From contig JAXMFT010000011.1 of assembly GCA_046347635.1 (NCBI GenBank), positions 62,001 through 126,000 on the forward strand: DNA of 64,000 nucleotides. Reading direction: 5' to 3'. How positions within the stretch are numbered: the first letter of the stretch is position 1; the number at the start of each line of letters is the position of its first letter. Of this stretch, positions 53,010 to 61,789 are shown in pieces. Position numbers and translations under genes: made by a program. A model generated the notes under the pieces. The model did not search any database and had not been told where the DNA came from. It saw only the letters and a program-made list of their open reading frames with translations. This DNA is from JAGVSZ01 sp019137045. GTDB lineage: Bacteria; Pseudomonadota; Gammaproteobacteria; Burkholderiales; SG8-39.

Positions 53010-54482
53010 ATGCGCCTGCTCGCATCCCTCGCGCTCGCGGTTCCGCTCGCCGTCCAGGCGGCGATGGGCCCGGACGACGCGCGCCATCTCCTCAACCGGG
53101 CGGGGTTCGGCGCCACCCCGCGCGAGATCGCCGAGTACGCCGCGCTCGAGCGCACCCAGGCGGTCGAGCGGCTGCTCGCGGGAACTGGCGGGGCGGCGGT
53201 CACCGCGCCGCCCCAGTGGGTGCGGGAGCCGATCACGCCGCCGCGCGCGCTGCGCGGCGCCACGAAGGAGGAGCGCCAGGCCTTCCTCGCGCAGGAGATC
53301 GGCCGCAGCTTCGACCTGCGCGCATGGTGGATCGGCGAGATGCTCGCCACGCCCTCGCCGCTCACCGAGCGCATGACGCTCTTCTGGCACAACCACTTCG
53401 TCTCGAGCCAGCAGAAGGTGCGCTACGCGCGGCTCATGTACGAGCAGAACGTGCTGCTGCGGCGGCACGCGACCGGCAGCTTCGCCGCGCTGCTGCACGC
53501 GGTGGCGCGGGACCCGGCGATGATCGTCTACCTCGATTCGGCCTCGAACCGCAAGGGCAGCCCGAACGAGAACTTCGCGCGCGAGGTGATGGAGCTCTTC
53601 ACGCTCGGCGAGGGTCACTACGCCGAGCAGGACGTGCGCGAGGCCGCGCGCGCGTTCACCGGCTGGTCGCTCGACCTCGACACCGGCGCGTTCCGCTTCC
53701 GGCCCTTCCTGCACGACGCGGGCGCCAAGACGGTGCTCGGCCGCAGCGGCAACTTCGACGGCGACGAGGTGCTCGACATCCTGCTCGCGCAGCGCGCAAC
53801 GGCCGAGTTCGTGGTCGCGAAGCTGTGGCGCGAGTTCGTTTCGCCCGAACCCGACCCGCAGGCGGTGCAGCGCATCGCCGCACGGTTCCGCGCCGCGCGC
53901 TACGACCTGAAGGTGGCGCTGCGCGAGCTCTTCCTGGCGGAAGCGTTCTGGGCGGCCGGGAGCCGCGCCGCCCTGGTGAAGTCGCCGGTCGACCTGGTCG
54001 TCGGCACGCTGCGCGCGCTCGAGTTCCAGGTGGGCGACCCGCTGCCCTTCGCGCTCGTGACCGCGGGGCTGGGGCAGAACCTGTTCGCGCCGCCGAACGT
54101 GAAGGGCTGGCCGGGCGGCGAGGCGTGGATCAATTCCTCGACCCTGCTCGGGCGCAAGCAGTTCGCCGAGCGGATCTTCCGCGCCGAGGAGATGCCGCGC
54201 ATGGCGCCGGCGGCCGCGCGCCGGACCGGCGCCGGCGAGCTCGGGCGTGCGCCCGGCTTCGGGCGCATGGGCGAGGAGGGGCGCGCGCGCGTCCTGCGCG
54301 CCCTCGGCGAGATCCACTTCGATCCGCAGCGCTGGCTCGGTGCCTTCCACGCACCGGTGTCGCAGGCCGACCTCGAACGGGCGCTGCTCGCGCGCGCGCC
54401 GATCGTGGCGCTCCCCCCGGAGGCGACCCCGCGCGAGACGATCCGGCTCCTCGCGCTCGATCCGGTCTACCAGCTGAAGTAG
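53010..54482 (+). CDS. DUF1800 family secreted protein
   Basis: A 490-residue protein with a signal peptide (RLLASLALAVPLAVQAAM) and DUF1800 motifs: DDARHLLNRAGFGATPREI, MTLFWHNHFVSS, NENFAREVMELFTLGEGHY and NVKGWPGG. The family is widespread, usually encoded with DUF1501 as here, and uncharacterised; likely periplasmic or exported. ATG 53010 gives the clean signal peptide; a GTG at 52947 would add 21 Arg-rich residues. Confidence 0.88.
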   Translation: MRLLASLALAVPLAVQAAMGPDDARHLLNRAGFGATPREIAEYAALERTQAVERLLAGTGGAAVTAPPQWVREPITPPRALRGATKEERQAFLAQEIGRSFDLRAWWIGEMLATPSPLTERMTLFWHNHFVSSQQKVRYARLMYEQNVLLRRHATGSFAALLHAVARDPAMIVYLDSASNRKGSPNENFAREVMELFTLGEGHYAEQDVREAARAFTGWSLDLDTGAFRFRPFLHDAGAKTVLGRSGNFDGDEVLDILLAQRATAEFVVAKLWREFVSPEPDPQAVQRIAARFRAARYDLKVALRELFLAEAFWAAGSRAALVKSPVDLVVGTLRALEFQVGDPLPFALVTAGLGQNLFAPPNVKGWPGGEAWINSSTLLGRKQFAERIFRAEEMPRMAPAAARRTGAGELGRAPGFGRMGEEGRARVLRALGEIHFDPQRWLGAFHAPVSQADLERALLARAPIVALPPEATPRETIRLLALDPVYQLK

Positions 54483-54490
54483 GCACGACC

Positions 54491-55648
54491 ATGAACCGAC
54501 GCGAATTCCTGTGCGCCTGCGCCGCGGCGAGCTGCGCGGCGATCCTCCCCCGGCCGGCCGCGGCGGGAGTCACGCCCGGTTACCGCAACCTCCTCGTGCT
54601 GGTCGAGCTGAAGGGCGGCAACGACGGCCTGAACACCGTCGTGCCGTACGCCGACCCGGCGTACTACGCCCTGCGCCCGCGCATCGCCATTGCGCGCGAC
54701 CAGGTGCTCCAGCTCGATGCGCGCACCGGGCTGCACCCGGCGCTCGCGCCCCTGCTGCCGCTGTGGCAGGCGCGCGAGCTCGCGCTCGTGCAGGGCGTGG
54801 GATACGCGCGCCCGAACCTGTCGCACTTCCGCTCGATCGAGATCTGGGACACCGCGTCGGCGAGCGAGGAGATCCTGGCCGACGGCTGGCTCGCCCGCGC
54901 CTTCGCCGCGCACCCGACGCCGCGCGGCTTCGCGGCGGACGGCGTCGTCGTCGGGGCGAGCGATCTCGGCCCGCTCGCCGGCACCGGCGCACGCGCGGTG
55001 GCGCGCGCGAGCACCGCGCAGTTCCAGCGCCAGGCGAAGCTGGCGCAGCCGCTGGAGGCGCCGGGCGGCACCCGGGCGCTCGCGCACCTGCTCAAGGTCG
55101 AGGCCGACGTCGCGCGCGCCGCGGCGGGGCTGCAGGGCGACCACGCTTTCCGCACCGCGTTCCCGCAGGGCGCGTTCGGTCAGGCGGTGCGTACGGCCGC
55201 GCAGGTCGTGGCGGCGAACGCCGGCGTCGCGGCCGTGCACCTCGGCCTCAACGGCTTCGACACCCACCAGAACCAGTCGGGCGTGCACGCGAACCTGCTG
55301 CGGCAGCTGGCCGAAGGGCTGGCGGCGCTGCGCGGCGCGCTCGTCGAGCTCGACCGCTGGGGCTCGACGCTGGTGCTGACCTACGCGGAGTTCGGCCGGC
55401 GCCCCCAGGAGAACGGCTCGGGCGGCACCGACCACGGCACCGCGAACGTCCACTTCGCGCTCGGCGGCGCCGTCCGCGGCGGGCTCGTCGGGCCGGCCCC
55501 GCGCCTCGATCGCCTCGAGGGCGGGAACCTCGCGCACGGGATCGAGTTCCGCAGCCTCTACGCCACGGTGCTCGAGCGCTGGTGGGGCGTGCCCGCGAGC
55601 GGCGTGCTCGGCGGGCGGTTTGCCCCGCTCGACCTCCTGAAGGCCTGA
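54491..55648 (+). CDS. DUF1501 family secreted protein
   Basis: A 385-residue protein. The N-terminus NRREFLCACAAASCAAILP resembles a twin-arginine signal. Family motifs are LVLVELKGGNDGLNTVVPY, FDTHQNQ (a metal-binding His candidate), TYAEFGRRPQENGSGGTDHG and the terminal GGRFAPLDLL. DUF1501 is related in fold to alkaline-phosphatase/sulfatase-like enzymes, but no activity is established. It follows DUF1800 by 8 bases, and the pair is a conserved unit. Confidence 0.88.
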   Translation: MNRREFLCACAAASCAAILPRPAAAGVTPGYRNLLVLVELKGGNDGLNTVVPYADPAYYALRPRIAIARDQVLQLDARTGLHPALAPLLPLWQARELALVQGVGYARPNLSHFRSIEIWDTASASEEILADGWLARAFAAHPTPRGFAADGVVVGASDLGPLAGTGARAVARASTAQFQRQAKLAQPLEAPGGTRALAHLLKVEADVARAAAGLQGDHAFRTAFPQGAFGQAVRTAAQVVAANAGVAAVHLGLNGFDTHQNQSGVHANLLRQLAEGLAALRGALVELDRWGSTLVLTYAEFGRRPQENGSGGTDHGTANVHFALGGAVRGGLVGPAPRLDRLEGGNLAHGIEFRSLYATVLERWWGVPASGVLGGRFAPLDLLKA

Positions 55649-55661
55649 TCCGCCCCGCCGC

Positions 55662-56426
55662 TCAGGCGGCGAGAAGGTGCCTGACGCCGTCCCAGAGCAG
55701 CTTCGCGCCGGTCGCGAGCATCAGCGCGTAGGCGATGCGGTAGAACCACGCCGTGCTGAGCCGCTTGCGGACCCAGATGCCGAACAGGATCCCGGCGACC
55801 GCGATGGGCAGGAGCACGACCGCGGTCTCCAGGTTGCGGGCGTCGAACAGCCCCAGCAGCAGGTAGGGCACGATCTTCGCCGCGTTGATCGCGGTGAAGA
55901 AGATGATGGTGGTGCCGACGTAGAGCGCCTTGTCGAGGCGCATCGGCAGGAGATAGATCGCGAGCGGCGGTCCGCCCGCGTGCGCGACGAAGCTCGTGAA
56001 GCCCGCGCCGGCCGCGCACGCATAGCCGCGGAGCCGGGTCGGCTGCGCGGGCGCGGGCAGCTCGGCGACGACGTTCCAGGCCACGAAGCCGCACGCGATC
56101 AGGCCGAGCAGCACGCGGATCCAGTCGTCGTTCAGGAACCGGAACGTCGCCCAGCCGAAGCCGATCCCGACCAGCCCCGCGGGCAGGATGACCTTCATGA
56201 TGCGGCGGTCCCAGTCGCGGCGGTAAGCGTAGAGCCCGACCAGGTCCATCAGGATCAGGATCGGCAGCATGACCGCCGCCGCCTGCACCGGCGAGATCAC
56301 GAGCGAGAGGAGAGGGACCGCGAACCCGCCGGCCGCGCCGATCCCGCCCTTCGAGACGCCGGTGAGGATGACCGCGGGGATCGCAACCGCGTAGAACCAG
56401 GGGTTCGCGACCAGGTCGAGCGGCAA
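55662..56426 (-). CDS. TauE/SafE family membrane permease
   Basis: A 254-residue protein with about seven to eight membrane helices and the family pattern GVSKGGIGAAGGFAVPLLSL at the start and HAGGPPLAIYLLP in the middle. TauE/SafE proteins export sulfite, sulfoacetate or other small organic anions. Start TTG 56426 lies 4 bases after the acyl-CoA ligase stop, so it is probably the last gene of the catabolic operon. Substrate unknown. Confidence 0.85.
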   Translation of the reverse strand: MPLDLVANPWFYAVAIPAVILTGVSKGGIGAAGGFAVPLLSLVISPVQAAAVMLPILILMDLVGLYAYRRDWDRRIMKVILPAGLVGIGFGWATFRFLNDDWIRVLLGLIACGFVAWNVVAELPAPAQPTRLRGYACAAGAGFTSFVAHAGGPPLAIYLLPMRLDKALYVGTTIIFFTAINAAKIVPYLLLGLFDARNLETAVVLLPIAVAGILFGIWVRKRLSTAWFYRIAYALMLATGAKLLWDGVRHLLAA

Positions 56427-56430
56427 GCCT

Positions 56431-57933
56431 TCAGGCCTTCGCCGCCTGGTCGCGCAGCACCCGCTTGAGGATCTTTCCGGTGGCGCTCTTGGGGAGCTCG
56501 GCGACCAGGTCGACCTGCGCTGGAATCTTGTACGCGGCCAGGCGGTCGCGGCAGAACTGGGCGAGCTCGTCGCCGGTGGCGCGCCGGCCGGCTTTCAGCA
56601 CGACCGCGGCGCGCACCTGCTCCCCCTTGAGCGCGTCGGGCGCGGCGTAGACCGCGCACTCCTGCACGGCGGGATGCCGGTAGAGCACGTGCTCGACTTC
56701 GGCCGGCCAGACCTTGAAGCCGGAGACGTTCACCATGTCCTTCACGCGATCGACGATGTAGACGTAGCCGTCCTCGTCCATGCGGCCGATGTCCCCCGAG
56801 TGGAGCCACCCGTGCCGCAGCGCCCGGTCGGTGTCCTCGGGCCGCCCCCAGTAGCCCTTCATCACGCCCGGGCCGCGGATGCAGATCTCGCCCCACTCGC
56901 CGCGCGGGAGCTCCTGGTCGTCGTCGCCGTGGATCGCGAGCGTGAAGCCCTCGACCGCGGTCCCGACGCTGCCGAAGCGGTGCTCGGTCGCGTGGTTGTA
57001 GCAGGCGAAGGGCGAGCACTCGGTGAGCCCGTAGCCCTCGTAGACGCGCGCGCCGAAACGCTCGGTCCAGCGGCGCGAGATCTCCTCGGGCATGGTCGCG
57101 GCCGCGGAGAAGTAGTAGTCGATCGACGACAGGTCGCGCTGCGCGAGGTCCATGTTCAGCAGCCCGATGTAGATCGTCGGGACCGCGAAGAATTTGGTGA
57201 TGCGGTCGCGCTCGATCGCCTCCAGCACCGGCTCGGGCGCGTAGCGGCGGAAGAGCGCGAGCGTCGCGCCGGCCTCGAAGCCGGCGTTCATGATGTAGTT
57301 CTGCCCGAAGACGTGGAAGAGCGGCAGGAAGAGCGCGAGGCGGTCGCTGCGCCGGTAGCCCGAGCACTTGGCCGCGGTGCGCATGTTCGTGGCGATGTTG
57401 CGATGGGTGAGCGTCACCCCTTTCGGCTGGCCGGTCGTGCCGGAGGAGTAGAGCAGCACCGCGGGATCGTCGGGCTGCATCTGGACGGCGCGGAAGGCCG
57501 GGTCGCCGCGCGCGAGCCAGTCCTCGAGCGCGATCTCGTCGGGCTCGGTGCCCTCGCAGATGACCGTGTGCCGGATCGAGGGGCACTCGGGCCGCGGCAC
57601 GTTGGGCAGCAGCTCCTGGGTGGTGAAGAGCACCTCGGGGCGCGCGTCGTTGACGATGTGCCGCACCTCTTCCCACTTGAAGATCGAGTTGATCGACACG
57701 ACGATCGCGCCGACCTTCAGGCCGGCGAGGTAGGCGAGCGCGAAGGCGGGGATGTTGGGCAGGTACAGCGCGATCCGGTCCCCGCGATTCACGCCGTGCC
57801 GGGCGAGCGCGTGGGCGAGCGCCGAGGCGCAGTAGTCGAGCGTCGCGTACGAGACGCTCTTGCCCTCGAAGAGGATCGCGGGGTGGTCCTGCAGGCGCGC
57901 GGCGGCGCGCTCCACGTGCTGGGCGACGTTCAT
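56431..57933 (-). CDS. Acyl-CoA synthetase (AMP-dependent ligase)
   Basis: ANL superfamily enzyme that activates a carboxylic acid with ATP and CoA. The 500-residue protein has the P-loop LLYSSGTTGQPKGVTLTHRN, GYGLTECSP, the hinge region DIGRMDEDGYVYIVDRVKDM and the catalytic lysine in PKSATGKILKRVLR. The compact length points to a medium- or short-chain/aromatic acid rather than a long-chain FadD, but the substrate cannot be read. Nine bases after the BKACE gene. Confidence 0.88.
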   Translation of the reverse strand: MNVAQHVERAAARLQDHPAILFEGKSVSYATLDYCASALAHALARHGVNRGDRIALYLPNIPAFALAYLAGLKVGAIVVSINSIFKWEEVRHIVNDARPEVLFTTQELLPNVPRPECPSIRHTVICEGTEPDEIALEDWLARGDPAFRAVQMQPDDPAVLLYSSGTTGQPKGVTLTHRNIATNMRTAAKCSGYRRSDRLALFLPLFHVFGQNYIMNAGFEAGATLALFRRYAPEPVLEAIERDRITKFFAVPTIYIGLLNMDLAQRDLSSIDYYFSAAATMPEEISRRWTERFGARVYEGYGLTECSPFACYNHATEHRFGSVGTAVEGFTLAIHGDDDQELPRGEWGEICIRGPGVMKGYWGRPEDTDRALRHGWLHSGDIGRMDEDGYVYIVDRVKDMVNVSGFKVWPAEVEHVLYRHPAVQECAVYAAPDALKGEQVRAAVVLKAGRRATGDELAQFCRDRLAAYKIPAQVDLVAELPKSATGKILKRVLRDQAAKA

Positions 57934-57942
57934 CGGCGGGCG

Positions 57943-58878
57943 CTAGAAGTTGACGTTGTCCTTGCCCTTGAGCCGCAGGATGTCGCGCGCCTCCCCGGGG
58001 GTGGCGACCTCCAGGCCGAGCTCCTCGAGGATGCGGCGGATCTTCGCCACCTGCTCGGCGTTGGTCTGCGCGAGCCGTCCCTTGCCGAGCCACAGGCTGT
58101 CCTCGAGCCCGACGCGCACGTTGCCGCCCATCACCGCGGACATCGTCGCGACGTACATCTGGTTGCGCCCGGCGCCGAGCACCGACCAGCGGTAGTCGGC
58201 GCCGAACAGCCGGTCGGCGGTGCGCTTCATGTGCAGCACGTCCTCCGGGTGCGGGCCGATCCCGCCGCGGATGCCGAACACCGACTGGATGAAGAGCGGG
58301 GGCTTCACCAGCCTGCGCTCGAGGAAGTGCGCCGCGGTGTACAGGTGCCCGATGTCGTAGCACTCGATCTCGAAGCGGGTGTCGTTGCCGCTGCACGACT
58401 CCAGGATGTACGCGATGTCGCGGAAGGTGTTCTTGAAGATGCGCTCGTCGGAGCCGGCGAGGTAGGGCAGCTCCCAGTCGTGCTTCCAGTCCTTGTAGCG
58501 CGGGATCATCTCGTACAGGCCGAAGTTCATCGAGCCCATGTTGAGCGAGGCGACTTCGGGCTTGAGCTGGAGCGCCGGCTGCAGGCGCTCCTCCACCGTC
58601 ATCGTCGGCGCGCCCCCGGTGGTGAGGTTGATGACCACGTCGGAGGCCGCCTTGATCTTCGGCAGGAACTGCTTGAAGACGGCGGGGTCCTGCGTGGGGC
58701 GCCCGTCGCCGGGCATGCGCGCGTGCAGGTGGACGATCGCCGCGCCGGCGCGGGCCGCGCCGATCGCGCCCTCGGCGATCTCGTCGGGCGTGATCGGCAG
58801 GTGCGGCGACATCGTCGGGGTGTGGATCGCGCCGGTCACGGCGCAGGTGATGATGACCTTGCTCTGATTCGCCGACAT
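57943..58878 (-). CDS. Beta-keto acid cleavage enzyme (BKACE, DUF849)
   Basis: BKACE enzymes combine a beta-keto acid with acetyl-CoA to give acetoacetate and a new acyl-CoA; the first known member, Kce, acts in lysine fermentation and others act on dehydrocarnitine. The 311-residue TIM-barrel protein has zinc-site HLHAR (near 50-54), TPTMSPHLPITPDEI, and GGNVRVGLEDSLWL. Substrate depends on a few pocket residues I cannot model. Its neighbours suggest a beta-hydroxy acid pathway. Confidence 0.9.
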   Translation of the reverse strand: MSANQSKVIITCAVTGAIHTPTMSPHLPITPDEIAEGAIGAARAGAAIVHLHARMPGDGRPTQDPAVFKQFLPKIKAASDVVINLTTGGAPTMTVEERLQPALQLKPEVASLNMGSMNFGLYEMIPRYKDWKHDWELPYLAGSDERIFKNTFRDIAYILESCSGNDTRFEIECYDIGHLYTAAHFLERRLVKPPLFIQSVFGIRGGIGPHPEDVLHMKRTADRLFGADYRWSVLGAGRNQMYVATMSAVMGGNVRVGLEDSLWLGKGRLAQTNAEQVAKIRRILEELGLEVATPGEARDILRLKGKDNVNF

Positions 58879-58893
58879 TGGTTCTCCCGCCTG

Positions 58894-59823
58894 TTAGCGT
58901 TCCTGCCCGCGCTTGTGGGCCGCCAGCGCCATCAGCCGCCGGTCGCGCCACGCCGCGCGCTCGCCGAGCCGGTCGGCGGGCACCGCCGCGCGCCGCTCCG
59001 CGTCGAGCCGCGCGAGGGCCTGCGCGCTCCACTCGCGCGGCGCCTGAGCGCGGTCCATCTCGACCATCGTCGCGGCGTAGCGGCGCGCGTAATCTAGCAC
59101 TCCCGCGGGCGCGTTGAGGTCGATCGTCTCGAGCGGACCCATGAACGACCAGCGCAGGCCGAGCCCGTCGCGCACGGTCCGGTCGATGTCCTCGGCCGAC
59201 GCGTAGCCGTCCTCGTAGAGCCGGATCGCCTCGCAGACGAGCGCCGCCTGCAGGCGGTTGAGGAGGAAGCCGGGGATCTCGCGCCGCACCACGACCGGCA
59301 CCTGTCCCGCCGTCGCGTGCAGCGCGCGGGTCCGCGCCAGGACCTCCGGCGCGGTCCACGGCGCCGGGCAGAGTTCCACCACGGGCACCACGTGCGGCGG
59401 GTTGACCGGGTGCGCGACCAGGCAGCGCGCGCGCCCCGGCAGCCCGTCGCTGAACGCGGACGCGGGGATGTAGGAGGTCGAGCTCGCGAGAACGCAGTCG
59501 GGCGGCGCGAGGCGGTCGAGCTGCGCAAAGATCGCGCGCTTGGCCTCCACCGTCTCGCGCACGCTTTCCTGGACGTACGCGCAAGCACGCACGGCCTCGG
59601 CGAGGTCCGGCGCCGCAACGATGCGCGCGCGCACCGCCGCGGGTTCCTCGGCGAGCAGGCCGAAGCGCGCGAGCTCGGCGAGCGCCCCGTCGACGAGCGC
59701 CAGGCTGGCCGCGAGCGCGGCGGCGTCGCTGTCGTACGCCGCGACCGGGTGCCCGGCGCGCGCGAACACGATCGCCCAGGCGCGCCCGATGAGGCCGCAG
59801 CCGACGACGCCGATCCGGTCCAT
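58894..59823 (-). CDS. 3-hydroxyacyl-CoA dehydrogenase-family NAD oxidoreductase
   Basis: A 309-residue protein with the NAD-binding GVVGCGLIGRAWA at the start, catalytic SSTSYIPAS and AHPVNPPHVVPVVEL, and a C-terminal helical domain with GFLLNRLQAAL. The closest recall is to lambda-crystallin/L-gulonate dehydrogenase or L-carnitine dehydrogenase. With BKACE next to it, it would oxidise a 3-hydroxy acid to the 3-keto acid that BKACE then cleaves. Fifteen bases separate the two genes. Confidence 0.82.
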   Translation of the reverse strand: MDRIGVVGCGLIGRAWAIVFARAGHPVAAYDSDAAALAASLALVDGALAELARFGLLAEEPAAVRARIVAAPDLAEAVRACAYVQESVRETVEAKRAIFAQLDRLAPPDCVLASSTSYIPASAFSDGLPGRARCLVAHPVNPPHVVPVVELCPAPWTAPEVLARTRALHATAGQVPVVVRREIPGFLLNRLQAALVCEAIRLYEDGYASAEDIDRTVRDGLGLRWSFMGPLETIDLNAPAGVLDYARRYAATMVEMDRAQAPREWSAQALARLDAERRAAVPADRLGERAAWRDRRLMALAAHKRGQER

Positions 59824-59826
59824 GCG

Positions 59827-60603
59827 CTAGACGGTGTGGGTGAGGTCGCCGCAGATCGACAGCGCCTGGCCGGAGATGTGCTTCCCGGCGTCGGTGGCGA
59901 GGAAGAGCGCCATGTTCGCGACGTCCTGGGCGGTGACGAAGGTGCGCAGGCTCGCCGTTTCGAGCAGCTTGCGCTTCTGCGCCTCGAACGGGATTCCGAA
60001 CGCCTGCGCCTTCGCGTCGATCACCCGGTCGATGCGCTCGCCCTCGACGTTGCCGGGCTGCAGGCAGTTCACCCGCACGCCGTCGGGCCCGGCTTCGATG
60101 GCGAGACTCTTGGTGAATCCGACCACGCCCCACTTCGCCGCCGCGTAGGGCGCGCGCAGCGGGAACCCGAGCCGTCCGGCCACCGAGGAGAGGTTGACGA
60201 TGCTGCCGCCGCCGGCGGCCTTGAGCAGCGGCAGCGCGAGCCGCGTGCAGTAGAACATCCCGCTCAGGTCGACCGCGATGCACCGGTCCCAGTCCGCGGG
60301 CGCGATGTCCTCGACTTTCGCGGTCGGCCCCGCGATGCCGGCGTTGTTCACGAGCACGTCGAGCCCGCCGAGGCTGCGCCGGACGTCGGCGAAGAGCCGC
60401 TCGACCTCGTCGAGGCGCGCCACGTCGGCGACGGTCTGGGTGACCGCGGGCATGAGCCGGCGCGCCTCGTCGAGGGCCGCGCGATCGACGTCGCAGACGT
60501 GCACGCGCGCCCCGTGGTCGAGGAACGTCCTGGCGATGGCGCGGCCGATCCCGGCCGCGCCGGCGGTGACGAGCACGCGCAGGCCTTGCGCAGACGTGTC
60601 CAT
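59827..60603 (-). CDS. Short-chain dehydrogenase/reductase (SDR)
   Basis: A 258-residue classical SDR: cofactor motif VTAGAAGIGRA (about 13-23, one residue unlike TGxxxGIG), NNAGIAG, catalytic Ser in NLSSVAG and YAAAK. The acidic residue after beta-2 (CDVDR) favours NAD. First gene of the minus-strand operon; ATG 60603 chosen, as the longer open frame upstream is promoter DNA shared with tsaB. Substrate unknown. Confidence 0.88.
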   Translation of the reverse strand: MDTSAQGLRVLVTAGAAGIGRAIARTFLDHGARVHVCDVDRAALDEARRLMPAVTQTVADVARLDEVERLFADVRRSLGGLDVLVNNAGIAGPTAKVEDIAPADWDRCIAVDLSGMFYCTRLALPLLKAAGGGSIVNLSSVAGRLGFPLRAPYAAAKWGVVGFTKSLAIEAGPDGVRVNCLQPGNVEGERIDRVIDAKAQAFGIPFEAQKRKLLETASLRTFVTAQDVANMALFLATDAGKHISGQALSICGDLTHTV

Positions 60604-60641
60604 GGAGCCTCCCTGGGCGCGGGAGTGTACCGCCGCACCGG

Positions 60642-60647
60642 TAGAAT
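60642..60647 (+). promoter_or_regulatory. Possible -10 element upstream of tsaB
   Basis: TAGAAT, 12 bases before the tsaB ATG, in the 56-base divergent gap. No clear -35 is seen. Listed because the same hexamer stands before accA and dnaB. Confidence 0.3.
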
Positions 60648-60659
60648 GGCGCACTGTCG

Positions 60660-61331
60660 ATGAACATTCTCGCCATCGAAACGGCCACCGAGGTGCTGTC
60701 GCTCGCGCTCGGCACCGGCGCGCGCGTGCACGAAACGACGCTCGCGGCGGGAGCGCGCCAGGCCGAGCTCATTCTGGGCGAGATCGACGCGCTGCTGCGA
60801 CGGGCCGGGCTCGGCGTGCGGAATCTCGACGCGATCGCGTTCGGCGCGGGGCCGGGCTCCTTCACCGGCCTGCGGATCGCGTGCGGCGTCGCGCAGGGCA
60901 TCGCGGCGGCGCGCGTGCTGCCGGTGCTCGGCGTGGGCACGCTCGAGGCGCTCGCCGAGGCGAGCGGCGTCAAGCGCGCGATCGCCTGCCTCGATGCGCG
61001 CATGGGCGAGGTGTACCATGCCGCGTTCGAGAGGCGGGACGGCACGTTGCACGAGATCATTCCCGCGGGGCTCGATCGCCCCGATGCGCTCCCGCTGCCG
61101 CCGGGCGAGGGCTGGACCGGGTGCGGACCGGGCTTCGCCGCGCACCGCGCTGCCCTCGTCGCGCGCCTCGGCGCCCGGCTCGAGGCGGTCCGCGCCGAGG
61201 TGTTGCCGACCGCCGCCGCGGTGCTGCGGCTCGCGGCGCCGCGCCTCGCCGCCGGCGAGAGAAGCGACCCCGAGCGCGCCGTGCCGGTCTACCTGCGCGA
61301 ACGCGTCGCGCTGAAGACCGCCGAGCGATGA
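60660..61331 (+). CDS. tsaB: tRNA threonylcarbamoyladenosine biosynthesis protein TsaB
   Basis: TsaB scaffolds TsaD and TsaE in making t6A37. The 223-residue ASKHA-fold protein starts MNILAIETATEVLSLAL and has GAGPGSFTGLRIA and ACLDARMGEVYHAAF. No catalytic site of its own. Overlaps rimI by 4 bases. The TsaD partner is not in the window. Confidence 0.93.
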   Translation: MNILAIETATEVLSLALGTGARVHETTLAAGARQAELILGEIDALLRRAGLGVRNLDAIAFGAGPGSFTGLRIACGVAQGIAAARVLPVLGVGTLEALAEASGVKRAIACLDARMGEVYHAAFERRDGTLHEIIPAGLDRPDALPLPPGEGWTGCGPGFAAHRAALVARLGARLEAVRAEVLPTAAAVLRLAAPRLAAGERSDPERAVPVYLRERVALKTAER

Positions 61332-61789
61332 GCGCGCTGCCCCGGCCCGAGCTGCGCTGCCGCCCGCTCGCCGCGCGCGACCTGGAGGCGGTGGCCGCGA
61401 TCGAGCAGGACATCTACGAGTTTCCATGGACGCTCGGCAACTTCCGCGACTCGCTCGCGGCCGGGTACAGCTGCTGGGCCGGCGTCGCGGACGGCGCCCT
61501 GGCCGGCTACGCGATCATGATGATCGGAGCGGGCGAGGCGCACCTGCTCAACCTGAGCGTCGCTGCGCCGTTCCAGCGGCGCGGATTCGGGCGCGACCTG
61601 CTCGTGCACCTGATGGGCGTCGCGCGGAGCTACGGCGCGCGCGTCCTCCTGCTCGAGGTGCGCCCCTCCAACCGCGCCGCGCGCGCGCTGTACGCCGGGT
61701 TCGGGTTCGAGCAGGTCGGCGCGCGGCGCGACTACTACCCGGCGCGCGAGGGGCGCGAGGACGCGCTGCTGCTGAGCCATCCCTTGTGA
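61328..61789 (+). CDS. rimI: Ribosomal protein S18-alanine N-acetyltransferase
   Basis: GNAT acetyltransferase; RimI acetylates the N-terminus of S18 in enterics. The 153-residue protein has EFPWTLGNFRDSL, LLNLSVAAPFQRRGFGRDLL (the acetyl-CoA-binding loop), EVRPSNRAARALYAGFGF and DYYP. ATG 61328 overlaps the tsaB stop. The tsaB-rimI-udg order supports the name. Confidence 0.92.
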   Translation: MSALPRPELRCRPLAARDLEAVAAIEQDIYEFPWTLGNFRDSLAAGYSCWAGVADGALAGYAIMMIGAGEAHLLNLSVAAPFQRRGFGRDLLVHLMGVARSYGARVLLLEVRPSNRAARALYAGFGFEQVGARRDYYPAREGREDALLLSHPL

